A DNA stretch of 5,839 bases from Rubritepida sp. (GCA_014376425.1 JACMRO010000276.1:1-5839); one strand, 5' to 3'; shown: positions 1 to 5,839, numbered from the stretch's first letter. Notes: generated by a model not told the origin, from the sequence alone. Translations and numbers: made by a program.

Positions 1-12
1 AAGGTTCGCTGC

Positions 13-1509
13 ATGACCGCCCAGCTCATTGATCGTCGCTCGCTCCTGCTCAGCTCGGCCGGTTTCGCCTTTGCCGCGGCCGCGCCGGGTCGCGAGCAGG
101 TCGCGTCCGACGCCATGCACGGGCTGGCGGAGCGGCTGCGGCGGCTCGATGGCGACGGGCTGGAGCCCGGCTGGTACGCGGTCCCGGCGCGCGAAACCGC
201 GATGAGCGACCCGCAGGCCTTCCAGTCGGCCACGCAGAATGCCGCCCGTGCGGCGCTGGCGGATCTGTTACAGGGCCGCGCCGTCGTGCCGCAGGGGCGC
301 ATCGACATCCGGCGTGAGCCGGACAGGATGCCGTTGAGCGCATGGATGAGCGAGATGCTGGCCAGCGCCGACCCCGCCGCGGTGATCGAGCGGGCAGCCA
401 GCCTGCCAGCCGGGATGCCGGCCTTGCGCGCCGCCATGGCCGAGGCAAAGGCACGCGAAGCGCGCGGCGCGCTGCCGCCGGTGCCGGTGGGCGGCACCAT
501 CGAGCCTGGCCGCCCCGGTGATCGCGTGGCGGCCCTGCGCGCCCGCCTGGCCGCGGTCGATCCGCAGCTGGCCGCGGCCCCGGTGGCGGACCCCGCCATG
601 TACGACGACGCGTTGCTGGATGCCGTGCGCCGTTTCCAGCAATCGGCAGGGCTGGAGGCCGATGGCCGGGTGGGCAGCAGCAGCCAGGCGGCGCTGAACC
701 GGACGCCGGCCGCCGATATTCGCGCCCTGCGGGTGGCGATGGACATGCGCCGCGCCGCCGGCATCCCGGGCCGCGAACGCCGCATTGAGGTCAACATCCC
801 CGATTATGTGCTGAGGGTGTATGACGGCGACCAGGTAATCCTGGACATGCCCGTGATCGTGGGGCGGCGCGAGCGCGCGACGCCGCTGCTGTCCACCCGC
901 CTCACCGCGGTACAGTTCAACCCGCCCTGGGGCGTGCCGATCCGCAACGCGGTGGAGGACAAACTGCCCCTGCTGCAGCGCAACCCGCTGGCGCTGACCC
1001 GCAACGGCACCCGCATCTTCCAGCGCGTGGATGGCGAGGTTGTTGAGGTGGACCCCACCACCGTCGATTGGCGGGGTTACAGCCGCACCAACTTCCCGTT
1101 CTACATGCGGCAGGACCCGGGCGAGGCAAATGCGCTGGGCCGGATCAAGTTCATCATGCCCAACGGTGAAGACATCTTCATGCACGATACCCCCGACCGG
1201 GGGTTGTTCTCGCGGCCGGAACGGGCTTTCAGTTCGGGCTGTATCCGACTCGGCCGGCCGATGGACTTTCTGGCGATGGCGGTCGAGGGCATGGAGGGGT
1301 GGGATCGCGCCCGCGGCCAGCGCAGCGTAAGCGAAGGCCGCACCTTCTCCATTGGGTTGCGCCGGCAGCCCGGCGTGCGTCTAATTTACCAGTCCGTTGT
1401 GGTGGACGGCACGACCGTCCGCATCCGCCCCGACATCTATGGCCTGGACGAGACCTACGCCCGTGCACTGGAGCGCGGGCCCGTCCGGCCGATGGCATCA
1501 CGGAGTTAA
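13..1509 (+). CDS. ldtD: L,D-transpeptidase, YcbB/LdtD type, with Tat-like leader
   Basis: Periplasmic enzyme predicted to form 3-3 (meso-DAP to meso-DAP) crosslinks in peptidoglycan. The 498-residue product starts with a twin-arginine-like leader (R8-R9, then LLL and an Ala-rich core to about residue 24). Residues ~35-150 fit the helical scaffold region of the YcbB family. Residues ~165-229 form a peptidoglycan-binding domain (YDDALLDAVRRFQQ...DGRVG...ALN). A YkuD catalytic domain runs from ~256 to ~425, interrupted by a capping-loop subdomain (~312-375). The active site is visible as H391 (HDTP) and C410 in SSGCIRLGRP; SSGC rather than SHGC is usual for this subfamily. At 498 residues it is shorter than E. 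coli LdtD (about 615). The ATG at 13 has AAGG at 1-4 as a plausible ribosome site; only 12 upstream bases are visible, so the promoter cannot be judged. The next gene begins 2 nt downstream. The family call is firm; the exact crosslinking role is by homology. Confidence 0.93.
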   Translation: MTAQLIDRRSLLLSSAGFAFAAAAPGREQVASDAMHGLAERLRRLDGDGLEPGWYAVPARETAMSDPQAFQSATQNAARAALADLLQGRAVVPQGRIDIRREPDRMPLSAWMSEMLASADPAAVIERAASLPAGMPALRAAMAEAKAREARGALPPVPVGGTIEPGRPGDRVAALRARLAAVDPQLAAAPVADPAMYDDALLDAVRRFQQSAGLEADGRVGSSSQAALNRTPAADIRALRVAMDMRRAAGIPGRERRIEVNIPDYVLRVYDGDQVILDMPVIVGRRERATPLLSTRLTAVQFNPPWGVPIRNAVEDKLPLLQRNPLALTRNGTRIFQRVDGEVVEVDPTTVDWRGYSRTNFPFYMRQDPGEANALGRIKFIMPNGEDIFMHDTPDRGLFSRPERAFSSGCIRLGRPMDFLAMAVEGMEGWDRARGQRSVSEGRTFSIGLRRQPGVRLIYQSVVVDGTTVRIRPDIYGLDETYARALERGPVRPMASRS

Positions 1510-1511
1510 GC

Positions 1512-2123
1512 ATGGTTTTGTTCGCCCATTCCTGCCCGGCCTGCGACGCCGCGGACGCCGAATTGCAAGCCGGGTGCGAAGCAAACCCGAGCCCCGGCCG
1601 GCGCGGCTTCCTGGCCGCTGTCGTGGCCGGCGTGGGGGTGCTGGCGGCACCACCGGCCGTGGCCCAGGTGTGGGGCGGCCGCGCGCGGGCGCTGGGCATC
1701 CGCCGGCTGCAAACGGGGGAGAATTTCTCCGGCGTTTACTGGCGCGACGGGCGCTACGACCGCACGGCCCTGGACCGGCTGAACTGGGTGATGCGCGACC
1801 CGGGCATGGCGGAAGCAACCCCCATGGATCCGCGGCTGTTCGACATACTGGCCACCGTGCAGGACCGGGTGGGTTCGGATGAGCCCTGGCTGGTGACCTC
1901 GGGCTACCGGGCACCGGAAACCAACGCGTCCCGCGCCCGCGAATCACGGCGCGTCAGCCGTGTATCCTTCCATATGTCGGGCATGGCGGCCGATGTGCAG
2001 CTGCCCGGCCGCAGCTCGGTCGGGCTGGCGCGGTCGGCGGCGGAGATGCAGCTCGGCGGTGTCGGCGTCTATCGCAACAGCGGCTTCATCCACCTCGATT
2101 GCGGGCCGACGCGACGGTGGTGA
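1512..2123 (+). CDS. mepK: DUF882 / YcbK (MepK)-type peptidoglycan L,D-endopeptidase, Tat-exported
   Basis: Zinc peptidase of the DUF882/M15-like group; E. coli MepK cuts 3-3 peptidoglycan crosslinks in the periplasm. The 203-residue product has a twin-arginine signal: GRRGFLAAVV around R30-R31, a hydrophobic core to ~45, and likely cleavage after AVA (51). Metal-site motifs are intact: TSGYRAPETN (129-138), HxxGxAxD with H154, G157, A159 and D161, and a third ligand H194 in FIHLD. E. coli YcbK is also a Tat substrate, so the leader fits. The ATG at 1512 is chosen because GGAG (1502-1505) lies 6 nt upstream and no other good start precedes the RR motif. Open frame continues upstream to 1299, but that would overlap ldtD. 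The n-region is unusually long (~29 residues) and contains C8, C11 and C22. Two-nucleotide spacing to ldtD implies one transcript; pairing with an LdtD gene strengthens the assignment to 3-3 crosslink turnover. Confidence 0.9.
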   Translation: MVLFAHSCPACDAADAELQAGCEANPSPGRRGFLAAVVAGVGVLAAPPAVAQVWGGRARALGIRRLQTGENFSGVYWRDGRYDRTALDRLNWVMRDPGMAEATPMDPRLFDILATVQDRVGSDEPWLVTSGYRAPETNASRARESRRVSRVSFHMSGMAADVQLPGRSSVGLARSAAEMQLGGVGVYRNSGFIHLDCGPTRRW

Positions 2124-2127
2124 GGGC

Positions 2128-3147
2128 GTGAACACCCATCCCTACCGTGACCTGCCGGCGCCGCATTTCTGGCGCAAATCAGTAACCGGCGTGGCGCCCG
2201 AGGCGTTCGACCCGGTCACTGCCATGCCCTTCAGCATCGGCCCCGGCGACCGGGTGGCGGCCGCGGGCTCCTGCTTCGCCCAGCACATCGCGCGCAACCT
2301 GACCGCCGCGGGTTTTGACTTCCTGCGCACCGAACAGGTCGAGGATTTTTCCGCCGCCTTCGGCAACATCTACACCGCGCGGCAGCTGCACCAGTTGATG
2401 CTGCGCGCCTATGGCCTGCTGCGGCCGGTGGACAGCGCATGGCAGTTGCCGACCGGCCGGTGGGTCGACCCGTTCCGGCCGCAAATGCTGGGTAACGGGC
2501 TGGATGACGCCGACGCCGTTGCCACCGCGCGCGAGCCGCATCTGGCCGCCGTGCGGACGATGTTCGAGGAATGCAGCGTCTTTATCTTCACCCTGGGCCT
2601 GACCGAAGCATGGCTGGCGGCCGATGGCGCGGCGTTGCCGGTGCCGCCGGGCGTGCTGGGCGTGTCGGCCGGCGCAAGCGATGCACGCTTCCACAATTTC
2701 GGCCTGGACGAGATCATCCACGACCTGGAAACCTTCCTGGTCGACCTAGTGCTGGTCAATCCATCCGTCCGGGTGGTCTTCACCGTATCGCCCGTGGCGT
2801 TGGCCGCGACCTATGAGGACCGGCACGTGCTGGTCAGCAACACGCTCAGCAAGGCCACGCTGCGGCTGGCGGCGGAGGCGATGCGTGCCCGGCATGGCCG
2901 CGTCTGCTACTTCCCGTCCTATGAGATCGTCACCGCGCCGCAGAATCTGATGCTGTCGCTGGAGCCCGATCTGCGCTCGGTGGCGCCCGAGGGCGTGGCC
3001 CGGGTTATGGCGGTGTTCAACCGCCACATGTTGGGCGCCGGCACGCCCATGCCCGCCGCGCCGGCGCCCGAGATCAGCGCCGAACGGCGTGCCGAGTTCG
3101 AGGACCGCGCCCGCATCATCTGCGACGAGGAATTGCTGGCACAATGA
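2128..3147 (+). CDS. GSCFA-domain protein (SGNH-hydrolase-like)
   Basis: A 339-residue protein named for its block-I motif, G47-S48-C49-F50-A51. Other blocks recognisable as GSCFA family are GNIYTARQL (79-87), FTLGLTEAW (154-162), TVSPVALAATYEDRH with SNTLSKATLR following (219-246), and YFPSYEIV (261-268). The family is related to SGNH/GDSL esterases and is usually considered to act on acyl or acetyl groups of polysaccharides, but its substrate is not established. S48 would be the nucleophile by analogy with SGNH enzymes (inference). No signal peptide or membrane segment is visible, so it is probably cytoplasmic. The start is taken as GTG 2128, 4 nt after the mepK stop, with GAGGG (2122-2126) just upstream, although spacing is very tight. 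The reading frame is open back to 1960 but there it overlaps mepK. The stop overlaps the next ATG (ATGA, 3144-3147), indicating translational coupling to the WcbI gene. Confidence 0.86.
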   Translation: MNTHPYRDLPAPHFWRKSVTGVAPEAFDPVTAMPFSIGPGDRVAAAGSCFAQHIARNLTAAGFDFLRTEQVEDFSAAFGNIYTARQLHQLMLRAYGLLRPVDSAWQLPTGRWVDPFRPQMLGNGLDDADAVATAREPHLAAVRTMFEECSVFIFTLGLTEAWLAADGAALPVPPGVLGVSAGASDARFHNFGLDEIIHDLETFLVDLVLVNPSVRVVFTVSPVALAATYEDRHVLVSNTLSKATLRLAAEAMRARHGRVCYFPSYEIVTAPQNLMLSLEPDLRSVAPEGVARVMAVFNRHMLGAGTPMPAAPAPEISAERRAEFEDRARIICDEELLAQ

Positions 3148-4013
3148 AGCTGGGCGTCCTGTTCAACTGTCAGCACCGGATGCTGGCGGAAACCCTGCGG
3201 CTCACCATTCCCGGCGCCGAGGTGACGGATTACGACATCGGCCAGCTGCGGCAGGATGAGGCGCTGCGTGGCCCGGCGCTCGAAGACCTGGCCAGCTGCG
3301 ACCGGGTGCTGTCGCTTTATCTGGGCGCGGAGGACGGCCCGCTCGGCAGCGAGGCCATGCGCGAAACGATGCGGGGCTTTACCATCCTCCCCGGCTTTTC
3401 CTTCGGCGGCTTTCATCCCGATACGGTCTACATCCACACCGCGCATGGCTACCTCGACGGCTTCACCCACCACTACCACTCGCGCCTTGCGGTGGCCGGC
3501 TTCCTGGCGGGCCGGACGGTGCGGGAGACGACGCAGCTCTACAACGCGCTGATCATGGGTCGGGCCGGCTATTTCAGCGCCTTCGCGCAGGAGCGCATGC
3601 TGGTGTGCCAGGTCTTCGACCAGTTCGGCATCGACCTGAACCCGATGTTCGACCGCTGGGCCGGCGGCGGCTGCTTCATGCACAGCATCAACCACCCCAA
3701 GGCCTGGTGTTACGTCGATGTTGCCGTGGCGCTGGCCCGCCACGCCGGGCTGATCGGGCCGGAGACGACGCTCGATCCACATTTGGTGAGCGACGAACTG
3801 CGCTTCCATCCGACCCATCCGGTGCTGCCGCCGCTGGCCAGGCGGCTGGGCGTGCCGGCCGAGGCACGCTTCAAGCCGTCCCGCCCGCATGAGCACCATG
3901 CGGTGCCGCTGGAGCGCTTCGTCGAGCTGGAGTTCGAGCGTTTCGGCCACGCTGAGCGGCATGAGCTCGAAGGCACGCCCGGTGTCGGCTCGCTGCTGGC
4001 GGTGCTGCAGTGA
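3144..4013 (+). CDS. WcbI-family polysaccharide biosynthesis putative acetyltransferase
   Basis: A 289-residue protein that matches the WcbI family by its N-terminal NCQ motif (N8-C9-Q10, after a beta strand MKLGVLF), FGGFHPD (87-93), a His-rich stretch (H98, H101, H109, H110, H112 in a THHYHSR context) and MHSINHPK (179-186). WcbI of Burkholderia pseudomallei is encoded in a capsule cluster and binds coenzyme A; the family is annotated as a putative acetyltransferase, but its reaction is not firmly proven. No signal peptide or transmembrane helix is seen, so a cytoplasmic location is likely. The ATG overlaps the GSCFA stop in an ATGA junction, and GAGGAA (3127-3132) lies 11 nt upstream. Its own stop is 62 nt before the preferred ialB start, or overlaps an alternative GTG start (GTGA, 4010-4013). 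The pairing with GSCFA suggests that the two act on the same acylated glycan or lipid, which is inference. Confidence 0.84.
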   Translation: MKLGVLFNCQHRMLAETLRLTIPGAEVTDYDIGQLRQDEALRGPALEDLASCDRVLSLYLGAEDGPLGSEAMRETMRGFTILPGFSFGGFHPDTVYIHTAHGYLDGFTHHYHSRLAVAGFLAGRTVRETTQLYNALIMGRAGYFSAFAQERMLVCQVFDQFGIDLNPMFDRWAGGGCFMHSINHPKAWCYVDVAVALARHAGLIGPETTLDPHLVSDELRFHPTHPVLPPLARRLGVPAEARFKPSRPHEHHAVPLERFVELEFERFGHAERHELEGTPGVGSLLAVLQ

Positions 4014-4015
4014 AA

Positions 4016-4201
4016 TCCGCGCGGGCATCGGTGGCGATGCCTCTGGCCGGGGCGGCACAGGCGCAGGAACGGACCATGGCGACCTATGGCGACTGGTTGG
4101 TGCGCTGCGCCGTGCTGGCATCGGTGGCGCTGCTTCTGGCCGGGGCGGCACAGGCGCAGGAACGGACCGTGGCGACCTATGGCGACTGGTCGGTGCGCTG
4201 C
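4016..4201 (+). repeat. 93-bp in-frame tandem duplication at the 5' end of the ialB-like gene
   Basis: Copy A (4016-4108) and copy B (4109-4201) are directly adjacent and 93 bp (31 codons) long, so the reading frame is kept. By eye they differ at 7 of 93 positions: 4016, 4020, 4023, 4037, 4041, 4076 and 4098 against the base 93 further on. Each copy encodes the end of a signal peptide plus the first mature residues, ending GDWxVRC. All seven differences change the amino acid (S/A, A/V, R/L, M/L, P/L, M/V, L/S; A then B) and none is at a third codon position. The outer boundaries are uncertain by a few bases. Confidence 0.95.
4065..4068 (+). promoter_or_regulatory. Shine-Dalgarno (AGGA) supporting the internal ATG at 4076
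   Basis: AGGA within CAGGAACGG lies 7 nt before ATG 4076. It falls in the Q-E-R codons of repeat copy A. The same AGGAACGG occurs in copy B, but there the equivalent codon is GTG (4169) instead of ATG. This site is better than anything upstream of the alternative GTG at 4010, and so decides the preferred ialB start. Confidence 0.5.
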
Positions 4202-4585
4202 GAAAATGCGCCCAGCCGCAACTGCGAGGCGGGCACGGTGCTCACCAATGCCGAGAACCAGCCAGCGGCGCAGCTCATCGTTGGCCGGCTCAACAACCAG
4301 GGGCCGGTGCTGCTGCTGGGGGTGGTGCCGCTCAACGTTCATCTTCCGGCGCAGCTGCGGCTGGCGCTGCAGGGTGGCGCGCCACTTAGCCTCAGCTTCC
4401 AGCGCTGCACGCCGCAAGCCTGCTTTGCCGCAACCGAGCTGGATGACGCCACGCTTGGGCGGCTGCGCGCCGAACCGGCGGGCAGCCGGATGTTGCTGCA
4501 GGACACGGCGCGCCGTGAAATCGGCCTCGCGCTGTCGCTGCGCGGCTTCGCCCAGGCCCAGGCCGCCCTGACCGCGCGGCGTTGA
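4076..4585 (+). CDS. IalB-family (invasion-associated locus B) secreted protein
   Basis: From ATG 4076 the product has 169 residues. Residues 1-27 form a good Sec signal peptide: MATYGDWLVR n-region, CAVLASVALLLAGAA core, AQA cleavage before Q28. The mature part carries the IalB pattern: VATYGDWSVRC (32-42), a second cysteine at 50, and FQRCTPQACFA (109-118) with C111 and C116, giving two likely disulfide pairs. IalB proteins are small alphaproteobacterial envelope proteins of unclear biochemical function; IalB of Bartonella is linked to erythrocyte invasion, but most members are in non-pathogens. A longer product of 191 residues is possible from GTG 4010, which overlaps the WcbI stop (GTGA). 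That form would begin with a weak first signal (MKSARASVAMPLAGAAQA), its core broken by Arg and Pro, followed by the second signal. I prefer 4076 for its Shine-Dalgarno site and clean signal peptide. The odd 5' end comes from the 93-bp tandem duplication. Confidence 0.82.
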   Translation: MATYGDWLVRCAVLASVALLLAGAAQAQERTVATYGDWSVRCENAPSRNCEAGTVLTNAENQPAAQLIVGRLNNQGPVLLLGVVPLNVHLPAQLRLALQGGAPLSLSFQRCTPQACFAATELDDATLGRLRAEPAGSRMLLQDTARREIGLALSLRGFAQAQAALTARR

Positions 4586-4598
4586 TCGCTCCGGCTGA

Positions 4599-4627
4599 TT
4601 GACAGGCCGGCCGGGTCGCCGTGACAT
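4599..4627 (+). promoter_or_regulatory. possible sigma70-type promoter for the fad-like gene
   Basis: TTGACA at 4599-4604 matches the -35 consensus exactly and lies in the only real intergenic gap of the window. With a 17-nt spacer the -10 would be TGACAT (4622-4627), a weak match to TATAAT. A start point near 4634 would leave about 54 nt of leader. The position, after the ialB stop and before a gene of unrelated function, suits a new transcription unit. The poor -10 keeps confidence low. Confidence 0.3.
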
Positions 4628-4673
4628 GAAGATAACAGGCTGCCCGGGTAGGGCGGCGAAGCGACCCGGGCGG
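4611..4673 (+). other. two mutually exclusive inverted repeats in the leader of the fad-like gene
   Basis: GCCCGGGT (4642-4649) is perfectly complementary to ACCCGGGC (4664-4671) around a 14-nt loop; a T-G wobble and a C-G pair extend the stem to 4640/4673, directly against the Shine-Dalgarno AAGGA. A second 9-bp inverted repeat pairs CCGGGTCGC (4611-4619) with GCGACCCGG (4661-4669). Both use the same 3' arm, so they cannot form together. No T-run follows, so this does not look like an intrinsic terminator. Any regulatory role is inference. Confidence 0.4.
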
Positions 4674-4678
4674 AAGGA
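4674..4678 (+). promoter_or_regulatory. ribosome binding site of the fad-like gene
   Basis: AAGGA inside GGAAGGAAA lies 9 nt before ATG 4688. It fixes the start of the downstream gene and abuts the end of the 4640-4673 hairpin. Confidence 0.65.
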
Positions 4679-4687
4679 AAAACGACC

Positions 4688-5839
4688 ATGCAGAGTGACG
4701 AGCAGTTCGTGGAACATGCTTTTGATGGCGACGTGCATGTGCTGCGCATCGCCAACCCGCCGGTCAATACGCTGCGCACCGGTGTTCGCGCCGGGCTGCT
4801 GGCCGGGCTGCAACGCTCGGCACGCGAAGGCGCCCGCGCCATCGTGCTGATCGGTGCGGGGCGGATGTTCTCGGCCGGCGCCGAGATGACCGAGTTCAAC
4901 AAGCCGCGCCAGCCGCCCAGCCTGCCCGAGGTGTTCGACGCGATCGAGAACAGCCGCATCCCCATCGTCGCCGCCATCCACGGCAGCGCGCTGGGCGGTG
5001 GGCTGGAGCTGGCGCTGGCCTGCCATGCCAGGGTGGCTATGGCCGGTGCCCATGTCGGGCTGCCGGAAGTCAAGCGCGGTTTCGTGCCGGGGGCCGGGGG
5101 CACGCAGCGCCTGCCGCGGCTGATCGGCGGCGAGGCCGCGCTGAAGATCATCGTGACCGGCGAGCCGATCCGCGCCGAGGAGGCGGTGAAGCTCGGCTTC
5201 ATCGATGCGGTCATCGAGGGTGAGCTGGAGCATGGCGCCATCGAATGGGCGCGCGCCGCGGCGAAGTCAGGCAGGACCTTTACCCTGGCGCGTAATCGCC
5301 GCGACATGATCGCCGGTGCCGACATGGCGGCCTTCGATGCCGCTGCCACCGTCTTGCTCAAGCGTGCCCGCGGCCAGGAAAGCCCCAAGGGCTGCGTGGC
5401 TGCCGTGCGCGCCGCGCTGACCCATTCTTTCGACGACGGGCTGCTGGTCGAGCGGCAGCAATTCATGCGGCTGGTGGAGGGCGAGCAAAGCGTCGCGCTG
5501 CGGCACATCTTCTTCGGTGAGCGCGAGGCGCAGCGGGTGCCTGACATGCCGGCCGACACCCAACCCCTGCCGGTGAAGAATGCCGTGGTGATTGGCGCCG
5601 GCACCATGGGCGGCGGCATCGCGATGAACTTCGCCAATGCCGGCATCCCGGTCACCGTGGTGGAGACGAGCCAGGAAGCCCTGGACCGCGGCCTTGCCAA
5701 ATGCCACGCCAACTGGGAACGCACGGTCAGTTCGGGCCGTCTGAGTCAGGCCGAGTTCGAGAAGCGCCGTGCCCTATTGCACGGCTCCACCAGCCTCGAT
5801 GTGGTGCCCGAGGCCGATTTGGTGGTCGAGGCGATCTTC
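4688..5839 (+). CDS. fused enoyl-CoA hydratase / 3-hydroxyacyl-CoA dehydrogenase (FadJ/FadB-like), 3' end outside window
   Basis: Multifunctional fatty-acid beta-oxidation enzyme that hydrates trans-2-enoyl-CoA and then oxidises the L-3-hydroxyacyl-CoA with NAD+, in the cytoplasm. The visible 384 residues begin with a crotonase domain (~10-180): FSAGAEM (61-67) and HGSALGGGLELALACH (98-113) form the oxyanion hole region, and the two catalytic glutamates of hydratases are present as E107 (GGLEL) and E127 (LPEVKRGFVPGAGGTQRL), 20 apart as in the rat enzyme. A helical linker (~181-295) leads to a Rossmann domain starting VVIGAGTMGGGIA, with GxGxxG at 303-308 and acidic E326 ending the second strand, as expected for NAD binding. 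The frame runs off the right edge without a stop; the family is usually about 700 residues, so roughly half is seen. ATG 4688 is supported by AAGGA at 4674-4678. It could equally be named fadJ, fadB or fadN-like; the sequence here does not decide. A 102-bp gap separates it from the envelope operon. Confidence 0.95.
   Translation, partial: MQSDEQFVEHAFDGDVHVLRIANPPVNTLRTGVRAGLLAGLQRSAREGARAIVLIGAGRMFSAGAEMTEFNKPRQPPSLPEVFDAIENSRIPIVAAIHGSALGGGLELALACHARVAMAGAHVGLPEVKRGFVPGAGGTQRLPRLIGGEAALKIIVTGEPIRAEEAVKLGFIDAVIEGELEHGAIEWARAAAKSGRTFTLARNRRDMIAGADMAAFDAAATVLLKRARGQESPKGCVAAVRAALTHSFDDGLLVERQQFMRLVEGEQSVALRHIFFGEREAQRVPDMPADTQPLPVKNAVVIGAGTMGGGIAMNFANAGIPVTVVETSQEALDRGLAKCHANWERTVSSGRLSQAEFEKRRALLHGSTSLDVVPEADLVVEAIF

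Noticed and set aside
268..1185. 305-codon - strand open frame inside ldtD
   Set aside because: Antisense to a gene with clear catalytic motifs; translation is His/Arg/Gly-rich with no family resemblance.
1299..1511. Upstream extension of the mepK reading frame
   Set aside because: Overlaps the 3' end of ldtD by 200 bases, has no export signal at its start, and would bury the Tat motif in the interior; ATG 1512 with GGAG is better.
1960..2127. Upstream extension of the GSCFA reading frame to an ATG at 1960
   Set aside because: Falls inside the essential zinc-motif region of mepK; the translated part is Arg/Ser/Cys-rich and not like GSCFA proteins, whose homology starts after GTG 2128.
4586..4620. 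Possible intrinsic terminator after ialB
   Set aside because: CCGGC (4591-4595) can pair with GCCGG (4606-4610), but the stem is short and no T-run follows, so no terminator can be claimed.
4599..4850. 83-codon + strand frame across the intergenic gap
   Set aside because: Needs a TTG start without a ribosome site, and most of it overlaps the hydratase gene in another frame; the Lys/Arg-rich translation looks non-coding.
3710..5233. Long open frame on the - strand (about 507 codons), and another at 4339-5724
   Set aside because: They lie antisense to well-supported genes, have low-complexity Arg/Ala/Pro-rich translations and no recognisable domain. They are typical antisense shadows in GC-rich DNA; the repeated segment in the first is the reverse of the ialB duplication.

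Overview
The window is 5.8 kb of GC-rich, densely coded DNA. All genes are on the + strand, and third codon positions are dominated by G and C. The gene content (an IalB-family protein, a Tat-type DUF882 peptidase, GSCFA and WcbI proteins, and a fused hydratase/dehydrogenase) fits an alphaproteobacterium. Rhodospirillales/Acetobacteraceae or Sphingomonadales are the best guesses, but this is inferred from content only.

Layout: bases 13-4585 hold five genes packed like one operon. (1) A YcbB/LdtD-type L,D-transpeptidase with a Tat-like leader. (2) A YcbK/MepK-type DUF882 peptidase starting 2 nt after it. (3) A GSCFA-domain protein starting at a GTG 4 nt after that. (4) A WcbI-family protein overlapping the GSCFA gene by 4 nt (ATGA). 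(5) An IalB-family secreted protein whose 5' end carries a 93-bp in-frame tandem duplication. A 102-bp gap with a possible promoter and leader hairpins follows. Then comes a fadJ/fadB-like fused enoyl-CoA hydratase / 3-hydroxyacyl-CoA dehydrogenase gene, cut by the right edge.

How the genes may work together: LdtD-type enzymes make 3-3 (DAP-DAP) peptidoglycan crosslinks and MepK-type enzymes cut them, so the first two genes look like a writer/eraser pair, an arrangement also known in E. coli (ycbB-ycbK). GSCFA and WcbI proteins are associated with polysaccharide or acyl-group chemistry, and neither shows an export signal here. IalB proteins are exported. The operon therefore looks like an envelope-remodelling unit. 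The link between its periplasmic crosslink enzymes and its cytoplasmic GSCFA/WcbI pair is inference. The beta-oxidation gene seems to be a separate unit.

The most distinctive signal is the duplication at the start of the ialB-like gene. It appears to have turned a piece of the old mature N-terminus into the start of a new signal peptide, with its own ATG and Shine-Dalgarno sequence. No RNA genes, CRISPR arrays or mobile elements were seen.
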